A DNA stretch of 64,000 nt. Source: G963665185 sp049723905. Lineage in GTDB: Bacteria > Desulfobacterota > Desulfovibrionia > Desulfovibrionales > Desulfovibrionaceae. Shown piece after piece: positions 42,589 through 51,039 of the stretch. Made by a program: the position numbers and the translations under genes. Position 1 is the first letter of the stretch. Each line of letters starts with the position of its first letter. Where the stretch lies: positions 4,464,001-4,528,000 of the forward strand of contig NZ_JBJKFD010000001.1 in NCBI RefSeq assembly GCF_049723905.1, written 5' to 3'. Below the pieces are notes generated by a model that was not told the origin of the DNA, did no database searches, and worked only from the letters and a program-made list of their open reading frames with translations.

Positions 42589-43302
42589 ATGGACCTTGAT
42601 CAGATAATTGTAAACGAATTTGCTTCCCAGATACTCGCTGAACTGCGTTCGGGAAATGGAACCGGCAGCAGCGTACCCGTGGAAGCCGTCACGTTCGCCC
42701 CTTGGGCGGCCGAGACGTCGCAACAGACGTCTGCATTGGTCCCCGTCGGCATATCGAACCGTCATGTCCATCTTTCCAGGTCGGATATGGACACCCTGTT
42801 CGGGCCGGGCTCCAGCCTGACCCGCCTCAAGGCCGTCAAACAGCCGGGACAGTTCGCCGCCAAGGAGACTGTAACGCTCCGCACTCCCAAGGGAGAACTG
42901 GCGAAAGTCCGGATTCTCGGGCCGCTGCGCAGTGAAACCCAGATCGAACTCTCCATTGCCGACAGCTTCAAGCTCGGTCTCACCCCTCCCATACGGATGT
43001 CGGGAGATCTGGAAGCCTCGCCGGGCATCGAGATCATCGGACCGTGCGGAAGCGTGACCAAGGAAAACGGCGTCATCATCGCCTGGCGGCACATCCATGC
43101 CGATCCTGCCACGGCCACCCTGATGGGCATTCGTGACGGGCAAAAGGTGGATGTCGAGATTCAAGGCGATCGGGGCGGAATTCTGTCCAACGTGGTGATG
43201 CGGGTGGTGGAGGATTCCATTCCCGAGATGCACGTGGACATCGAAGAAGCGAATGCTTTCAATCTTCATAACAGCGACTTGGTGAAAGTCCTGCTGCCGT
43301 AA
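42589..43302 (+). CDS. pduL: Phosphotransacylase (PduL type)
   Basis: Converts propionyl-CoA (or acyl-CoA) to acyl-phosphate and recycles CoA inside the shell. The 237-residue protein has the PduL zinc histidines in G-I-S-N-R-H-V-H-L-S and A-W-R-H-I-H-A and two similar beta domains. The N-terminal ~20 residues (I-I-V-N-E-F-A-S-Q-I-L-A-E-L) look like an encapsulation peptide, followed by a Ser/Gly/Ala linker. AckA downstream would use the acyl-phosphate. The next gene starts four bases after its stop. Confidence 0.94.
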   Translation: MDLDQIIVNEFASQILAELRSGNGTGSSVPVEAVTFAPWAAETSQQTSALVPVGISNRHVHLSRSDMDTLFGPGSSLTRLKAVKQPGQFAAKETVTLRTPKGELAKVRILGPLRSETQIELSIADSFKLGLTPPIRMSGDLEASPGIEIIGPCGSVTKENGVIIAWRHIHADPATATLMGIRDGQKVDVEIQGDRGGILSNVVMRVVEDSIPEMHVDIEEANAFNLHNSDLVKVLLP

Positions 43303-43306
43303 GCTT

Positions 43307-44137
43307 ATGAACTACGAACAGGCAAACAGCACACTCCGCGAGATCGCCCGTCTCATAGACGAGAAATCCTGCAATCCCTACGAGGGAGAGTTGAGGACCG
43401 GCGTGGATCTCGGCACCGCGAACATCGTCCTTGTCGTGGTCGACAAAGACGGCAATCTGGTTGCCGGAGCCTCCCAACCCTCAACGGTTGTGCGCGATGG
43501 AATCGTTGTGGACTACCTGGGCGCCGTGCGAACGGTGCGCCGGTTGAAGGACGAGCTGGAGGAGCGCCTTGGCGTATCTCTGGCAAATGCCGCCACAGCC
43601 ATTCCGCCGGGAATTATTGCCGGAAACGTGAAGGTCATCAGCAATGTTGTGGAAGGGGCCGACTTCAATCTGACCAAGGTCATTGATGAACCCACGGCAG
43701 CTTCCCATGTGCTCGGCGTTCGGGACGGGGCCGTTGTCGATGTCGGCGGCGGCACCACCGGCATAAGCATTCTGAAGGACGGCGAAGTCGTCCTTACTGC
43801 GGACGAGCCGACAGGCGGAACGCATATGACGCTTGTTCTGGCCGGGGCGTACGGAGTTTCCGTGGAAGAAGCGGAAACCATGAAAAAAGATCCGGAAAAG
43901 GAACGCGAAGTCTTTCCGGTGATCCGGCCGGTGGCGGAAAAAATGGCCTCCATCGTCAAGAACTGCCTGGTCGGCCATGAGGTAGAGACCGTGCACCTTG
44001 TGGGCGGTGCCTGCACCTTCAGCGGGTTCGACGATGTTTTTAGCAAGGTTCTGGGGCTGGAAATTTGTAAGCCGGAGGAGCCGCTTCTGGTTACTCCGCT
44101 TGGAATCGCCCTCAATTGCAAAGGCGAAGCGCGGTAG
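43307..44137 (+). CDS. eutJ: EutJ-like Hsp70-fold ATPase
   Basis: A 276-residue actin/Hsp70-fold protein. It has phosphate-1 motif G-V-D-L-G-T-A-N-I-V-L and phosphate-2 V-V-D-V-G-G-G-T-T-G-I-S, and the adenosine region L-V-G-G-A-C-T-F-S-G. It lacks the substrate-binding half of DnaK, as EutJ does. In ethanolamine and glycyl-radical BMC loci it is thought to help enzyme folding, activation or encapsulation, but its job is not settled. The next gene starts seven bases later. Confidence 0.92.
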   Translation: MNYEQANSTLREIARLIDEKSCNPYEGELRTGVDLGTANIVLVVVDKDGNLVAGASQPSTVVRDGIVVDYLGAVRTVRRLKDELEERLGVSLANAATAIPPGIIAGNVKVISNVVEGADFNLTKVIDEPTAASHVLGVRDGAVVDVGGGTTGISILKDGEVVLTADEPTGGTHMTLVLAGAYGVSVEEAETMKKDPEKEREVFPVIRPVAEKMASIVKNCLVGHEVETVHLVGGACTFSGFDDVFSKVLGLEICKPEEPLLVTPLGIALNCKGEAR

Positions 44138-44144
44138 GTGACGC

Positions 44145-44453
44145 ATGGACCCTCGGGAACTTGAAGAAATCATAACGCGGGCGATCATCACGTATTTCGT
44201 GGACCGCATCATGGAAAGGCTGGCGGCCCGGAATCTGCTGCCAGCGGTGCAGCAGAGGGAGAGTGCGAGCTCCTGGAAAGCATCGGTTTCGGACAGCCGT
44301 CCTCCGCTGCAGAAAAGGAAAAAGCTCTTCAGCTGGGAAGACGCGGTGCAGTGCGGCCAAGGCCAGACTGTGCTTATCGACCCGGGAACCATTGTCTCGC
44401 CATTGGCGGCGGACGAACTGGCAAAACGCAACGTCGTTCTCATCAGGGAATAG
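44145..44453 (+). CDS. Short PduM-like BMC protein
   Basis: A 102-residue protein. The N-terminus is a helix (E-L-E-E-I-I-T-R-A-I-I-T-Y-F) with the look of an encapsulation peptide. The C-terminal half (S-W-E-D-A-V, then T-I-V-S-P-L-A-A-D-E-L-A-K-R-N-V-V-L-I-R-E) matches, from memory, the end of PduM (V-I-T-A-L-A-R-E-A). PduM is ~163 residues and its role is unclear; this version lacks the middle. It lies between EutJ and the vertex protein. Confidence 0.65.
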   Translation: MDPRELEEIITRAIITYFVDRIMERLAARNLLPAVQQRESASSWKASVSDSRPPLQKRKKLFSWEDAVQCGQGQTVLIDPGTIVSPLAADELAKRNVVLIRE

Positions 44454-44462
44454 GTAGCCACT

Positions 44463-44738
44463 ATGTATCTTGGAAAAGTGATCGGAACGGTTGTTTCCAC
44501 CAGCAAGGACGAAACCCTCAAAGGCAGCAAGATTCTTGTGGTGGCGCGGCTGGACGAAAAGCAGGCCCCGACCGGGGAGACGGAAATCGTCGTGGACTCG
44601 GTGGGCGCGGGCAGCGGAGAAATCGTCATCGTTTCCCAGGGCAGTGCCGCGCGCTTTTCCAAGGGAAGAACCAACACCGTTGTGGATGCCGCCGTGGTGG
44701 GCATCGTGGACACGGTGGAAATAGACGGGCTGGCCTGA
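44463..44738 (+). CDS. pduN: BMC-P pentameric vertex protein (PduN/EutN)
   Basis: Caps the shell vertices. The 91-residue protein has the EutN/CcmL pattern: M-Y-L-G-K-V-I-G-T-V-V-S-T, G-A-G-S-G-E-I-V-I-V-S-Q-G-S-A-A-R and the C-terminal A-V-V-G-I-V-D-T-V-E. It is the only pentamer in the window, so one should be enough to close the shell. Confidence 0.95.
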   Translation: MYLGKVIGTVVSTSKDETLKGSKILVVARLDEKQAPTGETEIVVDSVGAGSGEIVIVSQGSAARFSKGRTNTVVDAAVVGIVDTVEIDGLA

Positions 44739-44762
44739 ACTCGCGGCGCAAGGGGATAGGAG

Positions 44763-45245
44763 ATGGCAATTATTTCAGCGGATAAGGAACGGATGATCAT
44801 AGAAACAGTCCATTCCGTTCTGGACGAATTTTCCGCCGGCCCAAGGCCTTTCAAACGGCTGAACCTGGAAGCGGCACAACGCATGGCCTCTGCCGCACAT
44901 CAGGAAGCGGGCAGAATGGGAATCGCCGCGGTGATTTCCGTGGTGGACGAAAGCGGCACCCCCATCCTTCTGCACCGAATGGACGGCTCGCTGCTGGTGG
45001 GCGTGAAGCTGGCCGAAGACAAGGCCTACTCGGCAACAGCCCTGCAGAGGCCCACACATGAACTGGCTGAGGAGTGCCGTGCAGGAAAACCTCTTTTCGG
45101 ACTTCAGTTTCAGGACAGAATCACCCTTGTGGGCGGCGGGTTTCCCTGCCGGATGAGCGGTCAGCTTGTCGGGGCTATCGGAGTCAGCGGCGGAACCGTG
45201 GAGCAGGACATACGGATAGCGTCATTCGCCCTTGAATCTTTATAA
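44763..45245 (+). CDS. GlcG/HbpS-family protein with encapsulation-like N-terminus (PduO C-domain type)
   Basis: A 160-residue protein. The first ~20 residues form a helix, followed by the GlcG/HbpS domain: L-E-A-A-Q-R-M-A-S-A-A, V-V-D-E-S-G-T-P-I-L-L-H-R-M-D, and V-G-A-I-G-V-S-G-G-T. This is the domain at the C-terminus of PduO, which may bind heme or flavin/cobalamin cofactor; the adenosyltransferase domain is absent, in keeping with a B12-free pathway. GGGATAGG lies before the start. Confidence 0.85.
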   Translation: MAIISADKERMIIETVHSVLDEFSAGPRPFKRLNLEAAQRMASAAHQEAGRMGIAAVISVVDESGTPILLHRMDGSLLVGVKLAEDKAYSATALQRPTHELAEECRAGKPLFGLQFQDRITLVGGGFPCRMSGQLVGAIGVSGGTVEQDIRIASFALESL

Positions 45246-45256
45246 GAAGGAACAGC

Positions 45257-46828
45257 GTGATGAGTCAGACAGATCAGCAGATTACCAATATAGTTGAGAA
45301 AGTGCTGGGGGAATACAATCAGGCCCCCAAAAAGACTCCGGACCCCAGAACGGTACCCAGAGCCTGCTGGCAAAAAGCCCCGGTGGTGGAAAAGCCCCTG
45401 GTGGACGACGCCATGATTTCCAAGGCGGTTGCCCAGATTCTGGGCAGCGGTGAAAACACCTACTCGCCCCAGCCTGCCCCGGTCATTGACAACGACGCCT
45501 ATGTCGCTTCCGGCGACGGAATTTTCGAGAGCATGGACCAGGCCGTGGAGGCCAGCGTTGTTGCTCAGCGCCAGTACCTGCTCTGTTCCATGGAAGACCG
45601 CGAACGCTTCGTCAACGGCATCCGCGAGGTTTTTCTGGAACCCGGCACCCTGGACCTCATCTCCCGCATGTCCGTGGATGAAACGGGCATGGGCCGCTAC
45701 GACCACAAGGCGATCAAACTTCGTCTGGCCGCCGAAAAAACACCCGGAACCGAAGACCTCCGTACCGAAGCGCTTTCCGGCGACGGCGGCCTTACCCTTG
45801 AAGAACTTTCCCCCTATGGGGTCATAGGTGCCATCTCGCCGACCACAAACCCTGTGGAAACGCTTATCTGCAACTCCATAGGCATGCTGGCGGCAGGCAA
45901 CTCCGTTGTTTTCAGCCCGCACCCACGCGCAACCAAGGTTTCCCACTTATCGATCAAGCTCATCAATGAAAAGCTGGCTCACCTGGGAGCGCCGGCTAAT
46001 CTGGTCGTCACCGTGGCCAAGCCCTCCATCGAGAATACCAAGGCCATGATGTCTCACCCCAAGGTGCGCATGCTGGTAGCCACCGGTGGTCCTTCCATCG
46101 TGAAGACTGTTATGTCGTCCGGCAAAAAGGCTATCGGCGCGGGTGCGGGCAATCCTCCCGTTGTGGTGGACGAAACCGCGAACATCGAAAAGGCGGCCAT
46201 AGACATCATCAACGGCTGCAGCTTCGACAACAACCTGCCCTGCATTGCAGAGAAGGAAATCATCGCCGTCGATGAGATCGCGGATTTCCTGATCTTCAAT
46301 ATGAAAAAGAACGGCGCCTATCTGGTGACCGATCAGACCGTGATCGAAAAGCTCCAGGAACTTGTTCTGAAAGAAAAGGGCGGCCCCAAGACCGAATTCG
46401 TGGGCAAGAGCGCTGCCTATATTTTGGAAAAGGTCGGCATCAAGGTCGACGATAGCGTCCGGGTCATCCTGATGGAAACACCCAAGGACCATCCCTTTGT
46501 CGTCGAGGAACTCATGATGCCCATCCTGCCCCTGGTCCGCGTGGCCAATGTGGACGACGCCATCGACCTCGCCATCGAGGTGGAGCACGGCAACCGCCAC
46601 ACGGCCATGATGCACTCCACCAACGTGCTCAAGCTGACCAAATTCGCCAAGCTCATTCAGACGACCATCTTCGTCAAGAACGGGCCTTCGTACGCCGGTA
46701 TCGGCGCAGGCGGAGAAGGGTGCACCACGTTTACCATTGCCGGACCCACTGGCGAAGGTCTTACCACGGCCAAGTCGTTTGCGCGCCGCAGGCGTTGCTG
46801 CATGGTCGAATCGCTCAACATCCGCTAG
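45257..46828 (+). CDS. pduP: CoA-acylating propionaldehyde dehydrogenase (PduP type)
   Basis: Oxidises the aldehyde to acyl-CoA with NAD+. The 523-residue protein has an N-terminal encapsulation peptide (Q-Q-I-T-N-I-V-E-K-V-L-G-E) and a Pro-rich linker to ~residue 75. The dehydrogenase core has S-P-T-T-N-P-V-E, G-A-G-A-G-N-P-P-V-V-V-D, and the catalytic Cys329 in N-L-P-C-I-A-E-K. The double ATG at 45257/45260 gives two possible starts; GAAGGA lies upstream. It is the enzyme that makes NADH which PduQ or PduS must reoxidise. Confidence 0.94.
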   Translation: MMSQTDQQITNIVEKVLGEYNQAPKKTPDPRTVPRACWQKAPVVEKPLVDDAMISKAVAQILGSGENTYSPQPAPVIDNDAYVASGDGIFESMDQAVEASVVAQRQYLLCSMEDRERFVNGIREVFLEPGTLDLISRMSVDETGMGRYDHKAIKLRLAAEKTPGTEDLRTEALSGDGGLTLEELSPYGVIGAISPTTNPVETLICNSIGMLAAGNSVVFSPHPRATKVSHLSIKLINEKLAHLGAPANLVVTVAKPSIENTKAMMSHPKVRMLVATGGPSIVKTVMSSGKKAIGAGAGNPPVVVDETANIEKAAIDIINGCSFDNNLPCIAEKEIIAVDEIADFLIFNMKKNGAYLVTDQTVIEKLQELVLKEKGGPKTEFVGKSAAYILEKVGIKVDDSVRVILMETPKDHPFVVEELMMPILPLVRVANVDDAIDLAIEVEHGNRHTAMMHSTNVLKLTKFAKLIQTTIFVKNGPSYAGIGAGGEGCTTFTIAGPTGEGLTTAKSFARRRRCCMVESLNIR

Positions 46829-46855
46829 CGGAAAGGCGAGTCAGGAGAGTTGGAT

Positions 46856-47152
46856 ATGAACAGGCACATCATCAATGCACCCGGCCCGGAAGTCCGGAAG
46901 ATGCTCGAACGCAGGGTTCCTCAGGGAACACGCGCCCAGCTGCAGGGACTTTCCTACGATGCGGTGGGCCTTGTTCAGACCTCCATTGCCTCGCTTTTCT
47001 ACTATGCCGATCTCGTAGACAAGGCGTCCGACGTGCTGGTGGCGGAAATCAATGGCTCTTGTCCGCAGCACATCACCACTCTGGCTTTTTTCGGCGAAAC
47101 TGCATCGGTGGTAACCGCCATGCAGGCGATTGAAGCCGTGGAGGGGAAATAA
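46856..47152 (+). CDS. Small BMC shell protein of divergent, cysteine-pore type (GrpU-like)
   Basis: A 98-residue BMC-fold protein from the ATG at 46856 (AGGAG eight bases upstream). It has an unusual N-terminal ~32 residues (P-G-P-E-V-R-K-M-L-E-R-R-V-P) and then a BMC core D-A-V-G-L-V-Q-T-S-I-A-S-L-F-Y-Y-A-D-L. Cys69 in N-G-S-C-P-Q is at the pore-loop position, like the S-C-P motif of PduT and, as I recall, of GrpU from glycyl-radical compartments, which binds an Fe-S cluster. It lacks the usual charged edge lysine, so it would be a minor shell component. Confidence 0.75.
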   Translation: MNRHIINAPGPEVRKMLERRVPQGTRAQLQGLSYDAVGLVQTSIASLFYYADLVDKASDVLVAEINGSCPQHITTLAFFGETASVVTAMQAIEAVEGK

Positions 47153-47446
47153 CGATGTTTGCGGCGCACACCCGTACCCGGACATGTTTGAAATATGCAG
47201 GGGGCCGTTTTTTGGCCCCGGATTGCCGTGAAGTGCAGGTCCTTGTTTCGGCGGACGTGTTTTACGGCACAAGCGGCAACGAGCCACACTGGCGAGTTGC
47301 CGGAGAGAACCGGCGGGAGGACTCATGTTGTCGCCGCAATCGACTGCTGCTCCTCCTTCCAACATCGTCGTAATTGAAAGTACGCCTTTTCCCGGAATAG
47401 GGGAGGCATCCCTCTTAAACGAGCAGGATTATTCGGAGGTTCACAA
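47153..47446 (+). promoter_or_regulatory. Structured leader region of the diol dehydratase gene
   Basis: A 294-base gap inside the operon. It has two strong hairpins: G-G-G-G-C-C / G-G-C-C-C-C (47201-47219, loop of G and six T) and C-G-G-C-A-A-C / G-T-T-G-C-C-G enclosing G-C-C-A / T-G-G-C (47274-47302). A 72-residue frame at 47155-47373 is Arg/Cys-rich and unlikely to be real. This may be a control or processing site for the abundant dehydratase. Confidence 0.5.
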
Positions 47447-47498
47447 ATGGCTATTGAAAAAGGATTTGGCACACTGTCGCCGAGAGCAAAGCGCCTGA
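47325..47498 (+). CDS. Possible 57-residue small ORF overlapping the dehydratase start
   Basis: ATG at 47325 has a very good ribosome site (G-G-G-A-G-G, four bases). The product (S-T-A-A-P-P-S-N-I-V-V-I-E-S-T) has no known relatives to me and its last 52 bases overlap the dehydratase in another frame. It could be a leader peptide coupling translation, or a chance frame. Confidence 0.3.
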   Translation: MLSPQSTAAPPSNIVVIESTPFPGIGEASLLNEQDYSEVHKWLLKKDLAHCRREQSA

Positions 47499-50014
47499 AG
47501 GATGAACTTATGAACGCGCAGCCTCGCGTGGAATGCGAACGCGCCGTTCTGGTTACCGAAGCCTATAAAGAAACCGAAGACTTGCCTATCATTCTGCGCC
47601 GCGCCAAGGCCGCCGAGAAGATCTTCAACAATATCCCCACCCCCATCCGGGACGGCGAACTGATTGTTGGTGCCACTTCCGACGCCCCGCGTTCGGCTGA
47701 AATCTTCCCTGAATTTTCCTTTGAATGGGTCGAAAAGGAATTCGACACCATGCATGACCGGGTCGCCGACCCCTTCACCATCACCAAGGAAGTCGCCAAC
47801 GACCTGTCCGGGGCCTTCAAGTACTGGCCCGGCAAGACGGTTTTTGATCGTGCTTCTTCCTATATGTCTCCCGAAACGCATGCCTGCATGAACAATGGTC
47901 TCTTCACCGTGGGCAACTACTTCTACGGCGGCATCGGCCACGTCTGCGTCGACTACGGCAAGGTGCTGCGCATCGGCTTCAGCGGCATTATCGTGGAAAC
48001 CATGGAAGCCCTGGACAAGCTGGACCATTCCGACCCGAGCTACATTGAAAAGACCCAGTTCTACAATGCCATCATCATCACGTACACGGCTGCCATCAAT
48101 TATGCCCGCCGGTACGCTGCCAAGGCCGAGGAAATGGCTCGGATGGAAACGAATCCGACCCGCAAGGCCGAACTGATGCAGATTGCCAAGAACTGCTCCA
48201 ACGTACCTGAAAAGGGCGCCAGCAACTTCTACGAAGCCCTGCAGTCCTTCTGGTTCGTGCAATGCCTGCTGCAGATCGAATCCAGCGGCCACTCCATCTC
48301 CCCGGGGCGTTTCGACCAGTACATCAACCCCTACCTGGAAGCCGACAAGAGCATCTCCAGGGAATTCGCCCAGGAACTGATGGATTGCCTGTGGATCAAG
48401 TTCAACGATGTCAGCAAGATCCGCGACGAAGTGTCTGCCCAGGCTTTTGCCGGTTGGGGCACTTTCCAGAACTTGTGCGTCGGCGGCCAGACTTCTGGCG
48501 GTCTGGATGCCACCAACGAAGTATCCTACATGTGCATGGAGTCCGCCGGTCGTGTGGGCATGCCGCAGCCTTCGTTCTCCATCCGCGTATGGCAGGGCAC
48601 TCCCGACGAGTTCCTGTTCCGCGCTTCCGAAGTTGTCCGCCTGGGTTACGGATACCCGGCCATGTACAACGACGAAACCATCATGCCCGCCCTGCAGAAC
48701 CGCGGTGTATCTCTGGAAGATGCCCGTGACTACTGCCTGATCGGTTGTGTTGAGCCCCAGGCCATGCACAGGACCGACGGCTGGCACGACGCCGCCTTCT
48801 TCAACGTTGCCAAGGTGCTGGAAATCACCCTGAACAACGGCCGCGTGGGCGACCTGCAGCTCGGACCCCAGACCGGCGAACTGACTGATTTCAAATGCCT
48901 GGACGAACTCTTCGACGCCTTCCACAAGCAGTTGAGCCATTTTATCTATTACCTGGCCGAAGCCTGCAACAGCGTGGACCTGGCCCATGCCGAAAGGGCA
49001 CCGCTGCCCTTCCTGTCCGCCCTGGTGGACGATTGCATCGCAGCTGGCAAGTCCGTGCAGAACGGCGGTGCCCGCTACAACTTCACCGGCCCGCAGGCCT
49101 TTGGTATCGCGGATTCCGGCGACTCTCTGTACGCCATTCAGAAGAACGTCTTTGAAGACGGCCGCCTGACCATGGCCCAGATCAAGGACGGTCTGGACAA
49201 CAACTTCGGTTTCCCCGTGGGCGGCTCCGACGCCAACCCGGCCGGAAGTGGTGCCAACGTGACCGAAGACCAGGTGTACGAAGCCGTACGCAAGGCTCTG
49301 AGCAGCGGCGGTTCCATGGATATCGCCTCCTTCAAGAACGAAGTGTACCGCACCCTGGGCGCTTCCACTTCCGCCGTCAACAAGGCTGCCGCTCCTGCTG
49401 CCACGTCCAATTACGCGGAACTCCGCCGTATCCTGGACAACACGGATAGCTTCGGCAACGACATCGACTCCGTTGATATGGTCGCCCGCAAATGCGCCGA
49501 ACTGTATTGCCGCGAAGTTGAGAAATACAGGAACGTACGCGGTGGCGGACAGTTCCAGGCCGGTATCTACCCGGTTTCCGCCAACGTGCTCTTTGGCAAG
49601 GACGTCCTGGCATTGCCCGACGGCCGTCTTGCCAAGCAGCCTCTGGCCGATGGTGTCTCTCCCCGCCAGGGCCAGGACCACAACGGCCCCACCGCCGCTG
49701 CCAACTCCGTTGCCAAGCTCGACCACTTCCTGGCTTCCAACGGTACCCTGTACAACCAGAAGTTCCTGCCCTCCGCCCTTGCCGGCGACCAGGGCCTCAA
49801 GAACTTCGCCGGCATGGTCCGCGGCTACTTCGACAGAAAGGGCATGCACGTCCAGTTCAACGTCGTTGACCGCGCAGTCCTGCTGGACGCCCAGAAGCAT
49901 CCTGAAAACCACAAGGACCTCGTTGTCCGCGTGGCCGGATACAGCGCCCAGTTCGTCATCCTTGCCAAGGAAGTTCAGGACGACATCATCAGCCGTACCG
50001 AGCAGACCTTCTAG
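47447..50014 (+). CDS. B12-independent glycerol/1,2-propanediol dehydratase (glycyl-radical enzyme) with internal insert
   Basis: Dehydrates a vicinal diol to an aldehyde using a glycyl/thiyl radical. The 855-residue protein aligns from residue 1 with C. butyricum DhaB1 (787 residues, from memory). Catalytic residues match with a constant offset of +1: His165 (G-I-G-H-V), His282/Ser283 (S-G-H-S-I-S), Cys434/Glu436 (G-C-V-E-P-Q) and the Asp in G-W-H-D-A-A. After an insert, Tyr708 and radical Gly831 (R-V-A-G-Y-S-A) fit. Choline-lyase and isethionate-lyase signatures are absent. Residues ~590-654 are extra: Gly/Ala linkers around two short amphipathic helices (T-E-D-Q-V-Y-E-A-V-R-K-A-L, then F-K-N-E-V-Y-R-T-L), like encapsulation peptides. 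Glycerol versus propanediol cannot be decided by eye. Confidence 0.93.
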   Translation: MAIEKGFGTLSPRAKRLKDELMNAQPRVECERAVLVTEAYKETEDLPIILRRAKAAEKIFNNIPTPIRDGELIVGATSDAPRSAEIFPEFSFEWVEKEFDTMHDRVADPFTITKEVANDLSGAFKYWPGKTVFDRASSYMSPETHACMNNGLFTVGNYFYGGIGHVCVDYGKVLRIGFSGIIVETMEALDKLDHSDPSYIEKTQFYNAIIITYTAAINYARRYAAKAEEMARMETNPTRKAELMQIAKNCSNVPEKGASNFYEALQSFWFVQCLLQIESSGHSISPGRFDQYINPYLEADKSISREFAQELMDCLWIKFNDVSKIRDEVSAQAFAGWGTFQNLCVGGQTSGGLDATNEVSYMCMESAGRVGMPQPSFSIRVWQGTPDEFLFRASEVVRLGYGYPAMYNDETIMPALQNRGVSLEDARDYCLIGCVEPQAMHRTDGWHDAAFFNVAKVLEITLNNGRVGDLQLGPQTGELTDFKCLDELFDAFHKQLSHFIYYLAEACNSVDLAHAERAPLPFLSALVDDCIAAGKSVQNGGARYNFTGPQAFGIADSGDSLYAIQKNVFEDGRLTMAQIKDGLDNNFGFPVGGSDANPAGSGANVTEDQVYEAVRKALSSGGSMDIASFKNEVYRTLGASTSAVNKAAAPAATSNYAELRRILDNTDSFGNDIDSVDMVARKCAELYCREVEKYRNVRGGGQFQAGIYPVSANVLFGKDVLALPDGRLAKQPLADGVSPRQGQDHNGPTAAANSVAKLDHFLASNGTLYNQKFLPSALAGDQGLKNFAGMVRGYFDRKGMHVQFNVVDRAVLLDAQKHPENHKDLVVRVAGYSAQFVILAKEVQDDIISRTEQTF

Positions 50015-50048
50015 TTTGCCGGTGTAACGGAACAATAGCTGTAATCGC

Positions 50049-50083
50049 CGGACCGGCAGGGCAAAAGCGGCTCTGCCGGTCCG
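50049..50083 (+). promoter_or_regulatory. Intercistronic hairpin between dehydratase and activase
   Basis: A 14-base stem (C-G-G-A-C-C-G-G-C-A-G, one G-U pair) with a 7-base loop and no T run. It lies 35 bases after the dehydratase stop and 28 before the activase. Such a structure could protect the upstream mRNA end and limit activase expression. Confidence 0.6.
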
Positions 50084-50110
50084 CAACAACCTCTAGGAAA
50101 TGAGGAGAGC

Positions 50111-51028
50111 ATGAAAGAAATACAGTACGACATGGAAGGCGTTGTCTTCAATATCCAGCGCTACTCGGTTCACGATGGCCCTGGTATTCGGACGATACCC
50201 TTTCTGAAAGGCTGTCCGCTTTCCTGCCGTTGGTGCAGCAATCCGGAATCGCAGAGCGGCAAACCGGAAATCATGTACCAGAAGGACCGTTGCATTGGTT
50301 GTGGCAAATGTGTGGCTGCGTGCAAGCAGGGTGCTCTTTCCAAGGACAATCCCTTTTTCGTGGACCGGACCAAATGTATCGGGTGCGGTGCCTGCGCCGA
50401 GGTATGCACTACCGATGCCCTGACGCTGAAGGGCAAGAAGATGACCGTCTGGGAAGTTATGCAGATTCTTCAGAAAGACGCCATCACCTACCGCAGGTCC
50501 AATGGGGGCATTACCCTTTCCGGCGGCGAACCGCTTATGCAGCCCGATTTTTCCAGGGAGCTGCTGCGTGCCTGCCACGAACAGGGGTGGCATACGGCCA
50601 TGGAAACCACGGGCTTTGCTCCCAAGCATGTGCTCGAACAGGTCATGCCGCATGTGGACCTTGCCCTGCTGGACATCAAGTCTGTTGATCCCGAGGCCCA
50701 TCGCAGGGGAACCGGCGTGGACAACAGACTGATTCTTGAAAACATCATTCGGATTACCCATCTGACCGAAACAGTGATTCGCGTACCGGTTATTCCGGGC
50801 ATAAACGCCGATGCGGAGCATATCAGCGCCATCGTGAATTTTGTTCAGTACCTGAACAACGTCACGAAGATCCATCTGCTTGCCTACCATACGTACGGTC
50901 AGAACAAATACGCTCTTTTGGGACGGGAATACCCCATGGGCGATACCCCGAACATGAAACCGGAAGAGCTGGAACCCTACAAGAAGATTGTGGAAGATCA
51001 CGGCTACGAATGCGTGATCGGGGGCTGA
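50111..51028 (+). CDS. Glycyl-radical enzyme activase (radical SAM)
   Basis: Generates the Gly831 radical on the dehydratase using SAM. The 305-residue protein has the CX3CX2C motif C35/C39/C42 after H-D-G-P-G-I-R-T, and a ferredoxin-like insert with two 4Fe-4S motifs (C-I-G-C-G-K-C-V-A-A-C, C-I-G-C-G-A-C-A-E-V-C), as in activases of non-PFL glycyl-radical enzymes. The SAM-binding G-G-I-T-L-S-G-G-E-P is present. ATG at 50111 follows G-A-G-G-A-G. It immediately precedes the operon's own metK. Confidence 0.95.
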   Translation: MKEIQYDMEGVVFNIQRYSVHDGPGIRTIPFLKGCPLSCRWCSNPESQSGKPEIMYQKDRCIGCGKCVAACKQGALSKDNPFFVDRTKCIGCGACAEVCTTDALTLKGKKMTVWEVMQILQKDAITYRRSNGGITLSGGEPLMQPDFSRELLRACHEQGWHTAMETTGFAPKHVLEQVMPHVDLALLDIKSVDPEAHRRGTGVDNRLILENIIRITHLTETVIRVPVIPGINADAEHISAIVNFVQYLNNVTKIHLLAYHTYGQNKYALLGREYPMGDTPNMKPEELEPYKKIVEDHGYECVIGG

Positions 51029-51039
51029 AAGGGGCTGCA

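Noticed and set aside
47155..47373. 72-residue frame before the dehydratase
   Set aside because: Composition is Arg/Cys-rich, there is no good ribosome site, and it crosses two strong hairpins.
47447..50014. Choline TMA-lyase or isethionate sulfo-lyase identity for the dehydratase
   Set aside because: The active-site residues and full N-terminal alignment match DhaB1-type diol dehydratase; the choline lyase motif around its substrate aspartate is missing.
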